Below are positions 6,302-14,713 of a stretch of 31,189 nt of DNA, piece after piece. Source of the stretch: JBBQSF01 sp038214085 (GTDB taxonomy: Bacteria; Bacteroidota; Bacteroidia; Bacteroidales; CG2-30-32-10); the NCBI GenBank assembly GCA_038214085.1, contig JBBQSF010000018.1, positions 1 through 31,189 on the forward strand, written 5' to 3'. A program made the translations under genes and the position numbers. The notes under the pieces are model-generated. The model did not search any database and was not told where the DNA came from. It saw only the letters and a list, made by a program, of their open reading frames with translations. The number at the start of each line of letters is the position of its first letter. The first letter of the stretch is position 1.

Positions 6302-9226
6302 CTAGTAGCCAAATATCTCTTCTAAAGTCAAGTATTTTACTTTTCCGTATTTTTCAAGTGTTTTCTGATCAAGGAGTTTTTTATCTCCCACCACAAGTGT
6401 AGTGAATTTTTTACCAATAAGATATTTTTGCTGAAAAGCCTTTAAATCCTTAAATGTCATAGTGCTCACATTGTTGTAAACATCCTTGCGAATGTCATAA
6501 TCTATTCCAAGTTTCTGTAGCTGCAAATAATTAAAAAGCACTTCACTCCTGTTTATTCTATCTGTACGCATTTTTTCAACAATTGCAGTTTTTGATGCTT
6601 CAAAACTTTTCTGCGACTCGGGCATATTGTTTAACAACTCTGTCATTGCGGCCAAAGCATCTCCAAGCTTGTCTGCCTGGGTGCCAATGTATGAAAATAT
6701 ATAATTTGCTTTGTCCTTTCTACGCGCCAGAGAATACCCCGAATAAGCGGAATAAGCAAGCGCTTTTGATTCGCGCAGTTCCTGAAATGCCACAGAATAC
6801 ATTCCACCTCCAAAATATTCGTTGAACAAACTTACATCAGGAATTATGGATTTGTCATAATTCACCGACTTTGACAATGAAATAATTTCAGCTTGTTTCA
6901 TTTTAAAATCAACCACATACACCAGGTTTTCGCTATTTTCAAGCTGAGGGTAAACTGTTTCGGAAGCAACCGGCATCAAGTTTTCCGGTGTTTTGTGATA
7001 TTTTGTTAAATCAAGTTTTAATGAATCAGCAGTAAGTGGACCATAATAAAGAATGTTATGTTTGTAGGAATTCAAGCCTTTTATTAGTGAAGTTAATTCT
7101 TCAGGTTTTACAGATTGCAACTGCTTTTTACTAAGAATATCAGTAAACGGAGACTTTGCCCCATACATGCCATAATTGTATAATCCGCTCCATAAAATTG
7201 TTTCTTGTGAAAGTTTATCATCGGCACGCATTTTAAGTATATCGCTTACCTGATTTTCCCAAACGGCTTTGTCTGGTTTAGGATCAGCGAGAAGCTTTTC
7301 AAAAAGTTTTATTCCTTTTTCAAAATTTTCATTCAAGCCATAAAGACTCACATAAACCTGATCATTTGACGAAAACACCTTAAAGGAACATCCAATTTTA
7401 TACATTTCTTGCTTAAACTGAACAGGAGTCATGTCGCTGGTTCCGAGATAATCGAGAAAATTAACAGCCAGCGGAAGTTTCAGGTTGTTGTTCTTTCCCA
7501 TATCAAAAACATAGAACAGCTCAAACGACGCATTTTCAATGTTCTTTTTATATAAAAGCGGAATGCCATTTTTGAAAGCATCAATGCTCATATCTTTTGT
7601 GTAATCAACAAAAATGGGCTCAATGGGTTTTATTTTAAAATTGATAACACTTTTTACAAAATCTGATTGCGAGTCACGGTTCATACTAACCGGCGTGAGT
7701 CCAGGTTTCGATATTTTCTTCACATTCTGTTCTTCGCCAGTACGTTTATAAACTACTGCATAATCATTGTTGAGATATTTATTTGCAAAAGCAACAATAT
7801 CACTTTTTGTAATTTTTTTAAGACGTTCGATATAATTGCACTCATCACTCCAAGGCGTATTGTCGCTAAATGCATTAACCATCATGCCTACACGGCTGTA
7901 GTTGTTTTCCAGCGATGAAATATCTTCTTTTTTTAGGTTGTTAATTATTGCAGTCAGCATCCAGTCAGGGAAATCGCCTTTTTTCAATAAGTCAATCTGT
8001 GACATCAACAGATCCTTTACTTGCTCACATTTCTGGCCTTCCTTGGGATAACCATAAAAAACAAGCAAACTAAAATCATCCATTTTTTCGCAATATGCCC
8101 CAGCTTCAATTACTTTTTGCTCCTGATTCAAATTGAGATCAACAAGTCCAGCAGTTGAATTGTACAAAACCATACTCAGTAGGCTCAGCGTATCGTAAGT
8201 GCTTTTATTCGCATTGCTGAAACGATATCCAAGAAACATATATTCAGCATTCGGGCCAATGGCTTCCTTAACAATTGGCTTAACAATCTCAGGTTCTTTT
8301 GTAAAGACGTTTGATTTTAAAGGTTTTGATTCCATCTTCCCAAAACGTTCATCAATAAGGCGGATCACTTCATCAGTATCAAAATCGCCCGACATACAAA
8401 TGGCAAAATTATTTGGTACATACCGATCGGCAAAATATTTTTTCAGCGATTTAAGTGAAGGATTTTTAAGATGCTCAATGGTTCCAATTGTTGTTTGTGT
8501 TCCGTAAGGATGATACTTGAAAAGCGCTGTCATAAGAGAATCCCAGGCTTTTTCATCATCGTTATCTAGACTCATGTTTTTCTCTTCGTACACTGCTTCA
8601 AGTTCAGTATGAAAAATACGAAAAACCGGATTGCTGAATCGCTCTGCTTCAATGTTGAGCCAGTTTTCAAGCTGATTAGATGGAATATCATTAATGTAAA
8701 CGGTTTGGTCATTTGATGTATAAGCATTGGTACCTGTTGCTCCAATGTAACCCATCATTTTGTCGTATTCATTTGCAATGCCAAAGGTGGCGGCCACACC
8801 CGAAATGCTGTCGATTTGATGATAAATGTGTTTCCTGATTACGGTATCAGAAAATGAACGGTAAACTTCAAAAAGACTGTCAATTTTGTTCAATTCAACA
8901 GATTCTCTTGTAAAATCGGCTGTGCCAAACTTTCCGGTACCTTTAAACATCATGTGTTCGAGATAGTGAGACAAACCGGTATTGTCCGAAGGATCGTTTT
9001 TGCTTCCGGTGTTCACGGCAATGGAAGTATAAATGCGTGGCGTTTGTTTGTAAACCGAAAGATATACCTTGAGTCCATTATCAAGTGTGTAAATTCTAAC
9101 GTTCATAGGATCGTTCGGAACGCTTTGGTAAGTATACGTTTTTTGTGCTTGAACTGCAGTAAATGTGAATAAAAGTAAAATACCAAAAATTAAGTTTTGA
9201 ATCCTGAAAATACGTGTGTGTTTCAT
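6302..9226 (-). CDS. Exported M16 family zinc metallopeptidase (two-repeat, pitrilysin-like)
   Basis: 974 residues from ATG 9226 (MKHTRIFRIQNLIFG). That start gives a clean signal peptide ending AVQAQ; a frame open to 9364 adds 46 residues that would bury it. The inverted zinc motif HxxEH is His87-Glu90-Glu/His91 (HYLEH), and the third ligand lies near residue 214-215 in ELEAVYEEKNM. The C-terminal half is a second M16 repeat (for example FNEYFGGGMYSVAFQELRESKALAYS), inactive in this family and used to close the chamber. It probably degrades peptides in the periplasm or at the outer membrane. The last bases lie against repeat copy 1. It has its own 229-base upstream gap, and I find only a one-mismatch -7 motif (9265-9272, minus). 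Confidence 0.92.
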   Translation of the reverse strand: MKHTRIFRIQNLIFGILLLFTFTAVQAQKTYTYQSVPNDPMNVRIYTLDNGLKVYLSVYKQTPRIYTSIAVNTGSKNDPSDNTGLSHYLEHMMFKGTGKFGTADFTRESVELNKIDSLFEVYRSFSDTVIRKHIYHQIDSISGVAATFGIANEYDKMMGYIGATGTNAYTSNDQTVYINDIPSNQLENWLNIEAERFSNPVFRIFHTELEAVYEEKNMSLDNDDEKAWDSLMTALFKYHPYGTQTTIGTIEHLKNPSLKSLKKYFADRYVPNNFAICMSGDFDTDEVIRLIDERFGKMESKPLKSNVFTKEPEIVKPIVKEAIGPNAEYMFLGYRFSNANKSTYDTLSLLSMVLYNSTAGLVDLNLNQEQKVIEAGAYCEKMDDFSLLVFYGYPKEGQKCEQVKDLLMSQIDLLKKGDFPDWMLTAIINNLKKEDISSLENNYSRVGMMVNAFSDNTPWSDECNYIERLKKITKSDIVAFANKYLNNDYAVVYKRTGEEQNVKKISKPGLTPVSMNRDSQSDFVKSVINFKIKPIEPIFVDYTKDMSIDAFKNGIPLLYKKNIENASFELFYVFDMGKNNNLKLPLAVNFLDYLGTSDMTPVQFKQEMYKIGCSFKVFSSNDQVYVSLYGLNENFEKGIKLFEKLLADPKPDKAVWENQVSDILKMRADDKLSQETILWSGLYNYGMYGAKSPFTDILSKKQLQSVKPEELTSLIKGLNSYKHNILYYGPLTADSLKLDLTKYHKTPENLMPVASETVYPQLENSENLVYVVDFKMKQAEIISLSKSVNYDKSIIPDVSLFNEYFGGGMYSVAFQELRESKALAYSAYSGYSLARRKDKANYIFSYIGTQADKLGDALAAMTELLNNMPESQKSFEASKTAIVEKMRTDRINRSEVLFNYLQLQKLGIDYDIRKDVYNNVSTMTFKDLKAFQQKYLIGKKFTTLVVGDKKLLDQKTLEKYGKVKYLTLEEIFGY

Positions 9227-9377
9227 AGTAGATTTTTTAAATACAATGCGCCGGAAATAATATGCAAATTTGACAAAAAGAATTAACAAAGTTTCGATTT
9301 TCAGAAAGAAAGATGCATTAATTTTTTTCAAAAATTCGTATATCGAACATGTTTTAAAATACATATATAGTATTACT

Positions 9378-9421
9378 CAATTCAACCCTGCAAATTGGGA
9401 AAAATAAAAAATGTTGAATTG
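9378..9421. repeat. Inverted repeat in the M16-mltG spacer
   Basis: The spacer 9227-9455 holds no gene. Its one clear structure is a perfect 9-base inverted repeat, CAATTCAAC at 9378-9386 and GTTGAATTG at 9413-9421, around 26 bases that include a CCC/GGG pair. It lies after mltG and before M16 on the minus strand. No T-run follows on either strand, so it is not a standard terminator. An operator or protected 3' end is possible; role unknown. Confidence 0.4.
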
Positions 9422-9455
9422 TAAAAACAGGCACTTCAATCTGACACGGATGGCG

Positions 9456-10511
9456 TTATTTTATTTTCCGCTTGTTGAGTTCGTTCTGATATCGTTTGGC
9501 ATTTCGGCTGTGTTCGGCAGCTGTTATAGCAAAATTATGATAGCCTGAAAAATCTTCTTTGGCACAAAAATAAATATATTTGTGTTTTTCGTAATCCAAC
9601 ACTTTGTCTATTGTTTTTGAGGAAGGAATACAAATAGGTCCTGGAGGAATACCCGCATATTTGTAGGTATTGTAAGGAGAATCGTATTGAAGGTGTTTGT
9701 TAAGAATACGTTTAATTGTAAAATCGCCGATTGCAAATTTCACGGTAGGATCTGCCTGAAGCAACATTCCTTTATGTATGCGGTTAATGTAAACGCCAGC
9801 AATAGTCGACATTTCATCTGTTTTGTTGGTTTCTTCCTGAACAATTGACGCTATAATAGAAATTTCAACCGGTTTGAGTCCTGCTTTTTCTGCTTTTGCT
9901 TTGCGATCGGCTGTCCAGAAATTCTTATACTCCTTTGCCATTTTTTCAAGAAATTTTTCCGCAGAAGTATTCCAGAATATTTCATAGGTATCGGGAATGA
10001 ACATGGCTATAAAATTATCCTGAGTAAAGCCGTATTTCTTGGCAGTTTCTTTATCATTCAGACTTTTAATAATGGACAAGGAATCCGCTTCAATCAATTT
10101 TGAAATTTTTCCTGCAAATTGTTCTTTTGTTCGGATATTGTTAAAAACCAGCTTTACCGGTTCCTGTTTACCCGAACGCAACATATTAATGAGTTCATTA
10201 TTATTCATACCGGCAATGATCTTATACTTTCCGGGTTTTACACTGTCCTTATATTTTTTATAATCGGCGAGCCATTCAAACGAATTACGGTTTACAATGT
10301 ATCCTTTTTCATATAACAAACGGGAAACATCTTCAAAAGTTGAACCTGTTGGAATATAAATATAATCCGATTGGGCTCCTGTTAATGTAACATTGGGTTG
10401 ATAAATTACAGTATACGCTTTATATCCAGCAAAACCGCCACCTACTATAACAACGGCCAGTAAGGCAATTAAAACTTTTTTTAGAAACGATTTGCTTTTC
10501 TTTTTCGCCAT
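9456..10511 (-). CDS. mltG: Endolytic murein transglycosylase MltG
   Basis: 351 residues, the usual family length. A basic N-terminus and one membrane anchor (about 11-30, VLIALLAVVIVGGGFAGYKA) precede the LysM-like and YceG/MltG domains. The family signatures are PDTYEI (173-178), ASIVQEETNK (221-230) with the conserved glutamates of the active-site region at 226-227, and LQADPTVKFAIGD (251-263), then YNTYKYAGIPPGPI. MltG cuts nascent peptidoglycan strands within the chain at the outer face of the inner membrane and so sets glycan length. It is the last gene of the dapF operon, starting seven bases after the GNAT stop. The link with DapF, which makes meso-diaminopimelate for the stem peptide, is functionally sensible. 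Confidence 0.95.
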   Translation of the reverse strand: MAKKKSKSFLKKVLIALLAVVIVGGGFAGYKAYTVIYQPNVTLTGAQSDYIYIPTGSTFEDVSRLLYEKGYIVNRNSFEWLADYKKYKDSVKPGKYKIIAGMNNNELINMLRSGKQEPVKLVFNNIRTKEQFAGKISKLIEADSLSIIKSLNDKETAKKYGFTQDNFIAMFIPDTYEIFWNTSAEKFLEKMAKEYKNFWTADRKAKAEKAGLKPVEISIIASIVQEETNKTDEMSTIAGVYINRIHKGMLLQADPTVKFAIGDFTIKRILNKHLQYDSPYNTYKYAGIPPGPICIPSSKTIDKVLDYEKHKYIYFCAKEDFSGYHNFAITAAEHSRNAKRYQNELNKRKIK

Positions 10512-10518
10512 TTCAAAT

Positions 10519-11034
10519 TTATTTTTGTATCAACTGATAAAAATATTCATCGAGCCATTTTCCTTTTTGTTTCACCCACTCTTTTTTAGTTCCCGAACGC
10601 TTAAATCCAGCTTTTTCAAACAGTGCAATGCTGTTCAGGTTATCGGAAGTGATATTGCAAAAAACCTGATGCAGGCCCAGTATTTCAAAACAATAGGTCA
10701 ACAAAAGCGCAACAGATTCTTTTGCAAAACCCAAATGTTGGAATTCAGAATCGATAAGAATTCCAATACCAGCGCGCTGATTGGCAGGATCAAAATCAAA
10801 AAGATCAATACTTCCAACAACTTTCTGATCATCGTTTTTAGCGATCATCATACGGAGTTGTTTAACTGCAAAAATATCTTGATCTGCGCTTAAAATATAT
10901 TCCTGCAAGAGGTGTTTTGAAAAAGGTGTAAGGGTGTTACTCAGATACCAGATTGAAGTATCGTTTTCCCATTTATAAAGAATTTCCAGATCTTCCGGTT
11001 CGGGTGCTCTGAAAAAAATATTTTTTCCTTTCAT
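10519..11034 (-). CDS. GNAT family N-acetyltransferase (RimJ/RimL-like)
   Basis: 171 residues with the acetyltransferase fold of the RimJ/RimL branch. The N-terminus is FFRAPEPEDLEILYKWEND, the core strand is VVGSIDLFDFD, the acetyl-CoA pyrophosphate loop region is IDSEFQHLGFAKESVALLL (about 93-111), and the C-terminal part is NSIALFEKAGFKRSG. Such enzymes acetylate ribosomal protein N-termini, amino sugars or small amines; this sequence does not say which. It is cytosolic, with no signal or membrane segment. It lies between dapF (6-base gap) and mltG (7-base gap), so it is transcribed with cell-wall genes. A wall-related substrate is possible but not shown. Confidence 0.88.
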   Translation of the reverse strand: MKGKNIFFRAPEPEDLEILYKWENDTSIWYLSNTLTPFSKHLLQEYILSADQDIFAVKQLRMMIAKNDDQKVVGSIDLFDFDPANQRAGIGILIDSEFQHLGFAKESVALLLTYCFEILGLHQVFCNITSDNLNSIALFEKAGFKRSGTKKEWVKQKGKWLDEYFYQLIQK

Positions 11035-11040
11035 AAAAAA

Positions 11041-11835
11041 TCAAATTACAATTTCCCCTTTAAACACGAGAACTGCTGGACCGGTGAGCCAAACATGTTC
11101 AAATTTATCTTTAGTTTTTTCAAAATCAACATGAAGCGCTCCACCTCTGGTAATAACATCCATTGAACCTGTATTATTAAATCCATCAAGATAAGCTGCA
11201 ACCGAGGAAGCAGTAACTCCAGTTCCACACGATAAGGTTTCATCCTCCACTCCACGTTCGTATGTTCTAACATAAAGACCCTGAGGAGTAGCTTTTACAA
11301 AATTCACATTTGTTCCTTCGGGGAATTCAGCGCTGTAGCGAATCATGCGGCCAATATTCACAACATCAGTATTTTCGGGGTCATTAACAAATTTCACATA
11401 ATGCGGTGATCCGGTATTGATTTCATAATGGTCGTTAACCTTGCTGAAAACAGAAACATCAGCCATTTTAAGGCGAATTAACGACTCGTTTTTTCCTGAC
11501 GAAATAACCTGAGCCTCATGAATGCCATCGCTTGCTGAAAAAATTGCATTTTCATTTATCATACCAAGCGAATGTGCATAAGAAACAATACACCGACCTC
11601 CGTTTCCACACATGGAACCTTCTTTTCCGTCGGCATTAAAATACACCATTTCAAAATCATAATCATCATGATTATTGACAAGCATAAGCCCATCGGCACC
11701 AATACCAAAACGCCGGTGACATAAATATGAAATCAGTTCCTGCTTTTCGGCATAATTTCTAAAAATCATACTGCGGTTGTCTATCAGGATAAAATCATTT
11801 CCTGTTCCATGATATTTGTAAAAGCGAATGATCAT
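11041..11835 (-). CDS. dapF: Diaminopimelate epimerase
   Basis: 264 residues. The two catalytic cysteines of this cofactor-independent racemase are Cys76 (MCGNGGRC) and Cys203 (SCGTGVTAS). The N-terminal FYKYHGTGNDFILIDNR and the EGTNVNFV block are also typical. DapF converts LL- to meso-diaminopimelate, the lysine precursor and peptidoglycan cross-linking residue, in the cytosol. Its ATG overlaps the upstream gene's stop in an ATGA (11832-11835), and a GNAT gene and mltG follow closely, giving a wall-biosynthesis operon. The sequence is complete with all key residues. Confidence 0.97.
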   Translation of the reverse strand: MIIRFYKYHGTGNDFILIDNRSMIFRNYAEKQELISYLCHRRFGIGADGLMLVNNHDDYDFEMVYFNADGKEGSMCGNGGRCIVSYAHSLGMINENAIFSASDGIHEAQVISSGKNESLIRLKMADVSVFSKVNDHYEINTGSPHYVKFVNDPENTDVVNIGRMIRYSAEFPEGTNVNFVKATPQGLYVRTYERGVEDETLSCGTGVTASSVAAYLDGFNNTGSMDVITRGGALHVDFEKTKDKFEHVWLTGPAVLVFKGEIVI

Positions 11836-12623
11836 TTGCTTAGCTGGCTTATAAGCTGATTGTTTGTTACTGGAGAAAATGGTTTGAATTCATACGTTTT
11901 TTCTATCAGGAAAAAAGAGTCCCTGTGTTTCATATATAATGCATTGTTAAAAACTTTAAAACTTACTTTTTCATTCGCATTGATGCCGAACAGAATCACT
12001 TTATTCTTACCTGTTTTATAGCCCTTATAATTTACAGGCGATTTCCAGAATTCGACACTCAGTATATTGCTAGCTGACTCAGAACTTCCATTTTCAATAA
12101 TAAGTGAATCGGCTTTACTGATATTGCTGTTTTCGAGCTTATCCAGACCGGGCACATTACAAGTTAAGACAAAAAGCAATTTATCCTTTTTAACTGCAAT
12201 GCCTTGTTCAGGTTTAACAGGATCAACGAAATCAACATTTCGCTGTGATTTAAAAAAAGAGTCAATTTTTATTGAGTCGGGAAGCTTTCCATTAAAACTT
12301 GCCAGAAACTCATCCAATGCTGCAGCATCATAAAAATCAATACTTGTGGAGTCGAAATAACTTGAATCGGGATTTGGCTTTCCTGTTTTAATTTTATTGC
12401 TGGAATTATTTTTTAGTGAAACAACATCTATTTTTTTGGTATTAGAAGTATCATCATCAGCTGATTTTTTAAATAAATCAGAAAAGTAGGATTTAATGTT
12501 TTTGAAAATATGAATTTCACCAAAAGGATTATTACCTGTCCACCAAAGAATACTAATAGAAATTAAAACGCCTACCAATACGCCAAACAACACATACCCG
12601 AATTTACCTTTACTGCGTTTCAT
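11832..12623 (-). CDS. Unknown single-pass membrane protein, first gene of the dapF operon
   Basis: 263 residues from ATG 12623 (MKRSKGKFGYVLFGVLVGVL). The frame is open to 12701, but that earlier Met lies upstream of the -7 promoter element at 12685-12692, so it cannot be used from that promoter. A basic stretch and one hydrophobic segment (about 8-26) anchor the protein with the rest outside. A Ser/Asp/Lys-rich linker (about 45-90) leads to a more ordered C-terminal half with a predicted beta-rich pattern (DKLLFVLTCNVPG, VILFGINANEKVSFKVFN). I recognise no family. Four-base overlap with dapF suggests a linked role in the envelope; this is inference. Confidence 0.75.
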   Translation of the reverse strand: MKRSKGKFGYVLFGVLVGVLISISILWWTGNNPFGEIHIFKNIKSYFSDLFKKSADDDTSNTKKIDVVSLKNNSSNKIKTGKPNPDSSYFDSTSIDFYDAAALDEFLASFNGKLPDSIKIDSFFKSQRNVDFVDPVKPEQGIAVKKDKLLFVLTCNVPGLDKLENSNISKADSLIIENGSSESASNILSVEFWKSPVNYKGYKTGKNKVILFGINANEKVSFKVFNNALYMKHRDSFFLIEKTYEFKPFSPVTNNQLISQLSK

Positions 12624-12684
12624 ATTTTGAAAACAAATGACAAGTTGACAGAAGCCTGAAAAAAATTCAGTTCTATTTATTTTG

Positions 12685-12692
12685 CAAAGGTA
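12685..12692 (-). promoter_or_regulatory. -7 promoter motif of the dapF-mltG operon
   Basis: On the minus strand this reads TACCTTTG, an exact TAnnTTTG match, 61 bases upstream of the operon's first ATG (12623). The same octamer serves secA. No good -33 element is visible. It fixes the start of the first gene downstream of 12680. Confidence 0.55.
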
Positions 12693-12700
12693 AATAAACA

Positions 12701-12755
12701 CTTATTGAAAATCATTTTTTGCTTAACATTTTTTAACAATGTTAATAACAATAAG
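12701..12755. repeat. Nested inverted repeats between divergent promoters
   Basis: An 8-base perfect dyad, TTAACATT (12723-12730) and AATGTTAA (12738-12745), sits inside a second perfect 7-base pair, CTTATTG (12701-12707) and CAATAAG (12749-12755). The block lies between the dapF-operon promoter (minus) and the Deg protease gene (plus). It is a plausible operator or cruciform, but short AT-rich dyads arise by chance in such DNA. Confidence 0.4.
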
Positions 12756-12867
12756 CGTTTTGGCTATTCGTTTTAGCAAAAGCAAAGCAAAAACATGATT
12801 TTTTCCTCACTTTGCAGGCATAAAATTTGATGAAAAAGAACCTAAAAATTTTTAAACTATTAGACTT

Positions 12868-14328
12868 ATGAAAACAAAAAAATTCTTAAGTATTTTCCTT
12901 ATCGGATTTGCCGGTGGTATTTTTGCCCTGGCCTCAATGTATGTTGTTTCTAAAGCAACATCAAAAAGGACTAAAATTCAGCCTGAAATTCCTGTACAAT
13001 TTACAAATTTCAAGACCGCTAGCTTGCCCGGATCTGTTAATTTCACAACAGCAGCAGCTTTATCGGTACACGGCGTGGTACACATCAAAACGGAGTATGA
13101 AAAAAAGAATTCAACTTACGATGATTTTTTCAGTGGAGTTGATCCCTGGGGTCTTTTCGGCAACAGTGGCAAAGGGACTTATGCACCTATTAAGGCAAGT
13201 GGTTCGGGCGTAATTATTTCTGACGATGGATATATTGCCACAAACAACCACGTAGTTCAGGATGCAAGCAGTATTGAAGTTACCTTAAACGACAACCGCA
13301 CTTATGATGCAGAAATAATTGGCACTGATCCTTCCACTGATCTGGCACTTATAAAAATCAGCGAAAAGGATCTTCCATACCTTGCTTATGGTAATTCCGA
13401 CAGTGTTAAAGTAGGAGAATGGGTTATGGCTGTTGGAAATCCTTTCAACCTTACCTCCACAGTTACTGCAGGAATTATCAGCGCCAAAGCCAGAAATATT
13501 AATATTCTTGGAAAAAACTCGTCAATTGAATCATTCTTACAAACTGATGCTGCTGTAAACCCAGGCAACAGCGGTGGAGCATTGGTAAACCTCGACGGAC
13601 AATTGATTGGAATTAATGCAGCAATTGCATCCAATACTGGCTCATACACTGGCTATTCTTTTGCAATTCCTGTAAATATCGTAAAAAAAGTTATGGACGA
13701 TTTGTTGCAATATGGTAAGGTTCAACGTGCTTATTTGGGAGTAACTTTTGAAGAAATCGACAGCAAATATGCAAAAGAAAAGAAACTCGAAAAAGTTAAA
13801 GGAATTTATATAACAGCAATAGCCGATGGCGGATCAGCCGAAGATGCAGGAATAAAAGTTGGAGATGTGGTTACCAAAATAGGAAATACTGAAATAAATT
13901 CATCGGGAGAACTTCAGGAAGCCGTTGCAATTCACCGCCCTGGCGACAAGGTATTTGTAACTTACATCAGGGATGGCGCAGAAAAAGAAGCAAAAGTTAC
14001 GCTTAAAAACATCAGCGGGACCACTGACATTGTAAAAAAAGGTGATGCTTCGTCCGGATTTACTTTACTGGGTGCGTCTTTTGAACCGGCAACCAAGGAT
14101 GAACTTAAAAAACTGGGACTCGATTATGGGTTAAAAGTGGCTACTCTCGAAACAGGATTGCTTAAAAATGCAGGTGTAAAAGAAGGTTTCATCATTACTT
14201 CAGTTGATAAAAAAGCGATAAAAACATCCGACGATTTGAAAACCGCCATTGCTAGCAAAAAAGGCGGAGTGCTTATTGAAGGGTATTATCCGAGCGGAGT
14301 AAGAGCCTATTATGGATTTGGAATGTAA
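12868..14328 (+). CDS. Deg/HtrA family periplasmic serine protease
   Basis: 486 residues. A signal anchor (about 6-28) is followed by an S1C trypsin-like domain with an intact catalytic triad: His128 (TNNHVVQD), Asp158 (STDLALIKI) and Ser235 (GNSGGALV). Two PDZ domains follow: about 276-383, well formed (GIYITAIADGGSAEDAGIKVGDVV), and about 395-486, shorter and more diverged. It would degrade or refold damaged envelope proteins in the periplasm. Cleavage after the N-terminal segment is uncertain, so it may stay anchored. A -7-like motif with one mismatch (TCACTTTG, 12807-12814) lies about 54 bases upstream of the ATG, next to the nested dyads. Repeat copy 2 starts one base after its TAA. Confidence 0.95.
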   Translation: MKTKKFLSIFLIGFAGGIFALASMYVVSKATSKRTKIQPEIPVQFTNFKTASLPGSVNFTTAAALSVHGVVHIKTEYEKKNSTYDDFFSGVDPWGLFGNSGKGTYAPIKASGSGVIISDDGYIATNNHVVQDASSIEVTLNDNRTYDAEIIGTDPSTDLALIKISEKDLPYLAYGNSDSVKVGEWVMAVGNPFNLTSTVTAGIISAKARNINILGKNSSIESFLQTDAAVNPGNSGGALVNLDGQLIGINAAIASNTGSYTGYSFAIPVNIVKKVMDDLLQYGKVQRAYLGVTFEEIDSKYAKEKKLEKVKGIYITAIADGGSAEDAGIKVGDVVTKIGNTEINSSGELQEAVAIHRPGDKVFVTYIRDGAEKEAKVTLKNISGTTDIVKKGDASSGFTLLGASFEPATKDELKKLGLDYGLKVATLETGLLKNAGVKEGFIITSVDKKAIKTSDDLKTAIASKKGGVLIEGYYPSGVRAYYGFGM

Positions 14329-14329
14329 A

Positions 14330-14550
14330 TTAAATCCAAATTCTGCATTAAAAAACCTCTAATGCGTAGCGTTAGGAGAAAAATAGTGTAATTAGTTGAA
14401 TTTCATAAATATACACTGCACATTTTTGTTCCAGAATCGATAAAGTAAATGTATTCCAAACAAGAAGAATTTGTTAGGAACATTTACTAAATCGGGATAA
14501 ACCCAATTAAATCATTAGTTCGCAGACTACTAATGATTAATTTGGATTAA
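14330..14550 (+). repeat. 221-bp structured intergenic repeat, copy 2
   Basis: Gapless 221-base match (203 identical) to 6071-6291, same orientation. Its terminal repeat reads TTAAATCCAAATT at the left and AATTTGGATTAA at the right: the C-to-T change at element position 6 is matched by G-to-A at position 217, so pairing is kept. The first hairpin (14358-14376) has two A-to-G changes that turn T-A pairs into T.G. The central hairpin (14445-14487) changes T to C at position 152, which moves the bulge but keeps 11 pairs. The right-hand hairpin (14510-14538) is unchanged in its stem. Only 4 of the 18 differences fall in the right-hand 120 bases. It begins one base after the Deg stop codon and lies upstream of the rpoD promoter. 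Confidence 0.9.
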
Positions 14551-14641
14551 ATATGATCACTGATAATCAAACGGATACAACATCAAATACGAATTATGGA
14601 AAATAAAACGCATTATTCTTTTCAGATTCGGAAAAAAGGTG

Positions 14642-14649
14642 TATCTTTG
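14642..14649 (+). promoter_or_regulatory. -7 promoter motif of rpoD, within a dyad
   Basis: TATCTTTG is an exact TAnnTTTG match 64 bases upstream of the rpoD ATG. It lies within an inverted repeat, AGGTGT (14637-14642) and ACACCT (14652-14657). A second exact match, TATTTTTG, is at 14662-14669, so there may be two start points. Neither has a clear -33 TTTG. Confidence 0.5.
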
Positions 14650-14713
14650 CAACACCTAAGTTATTTTTGTAACTACTTGATTTTGAGATAATTAACAATT
14701 GAAGGACATATAA

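Noticed and set aside
9227..9364. 46-residue N-terminal extension of the M16 peptidase
   Set aside because: It would place two hydrophobic stretches ahead of a normal signal peptide that begins at ATG 9226.
12908..13213. 101-codon frame within the Deg protease gene
   Set aside because: Overlaps the catalytic domain in another frame; the Deg reading frame has an intact triad.
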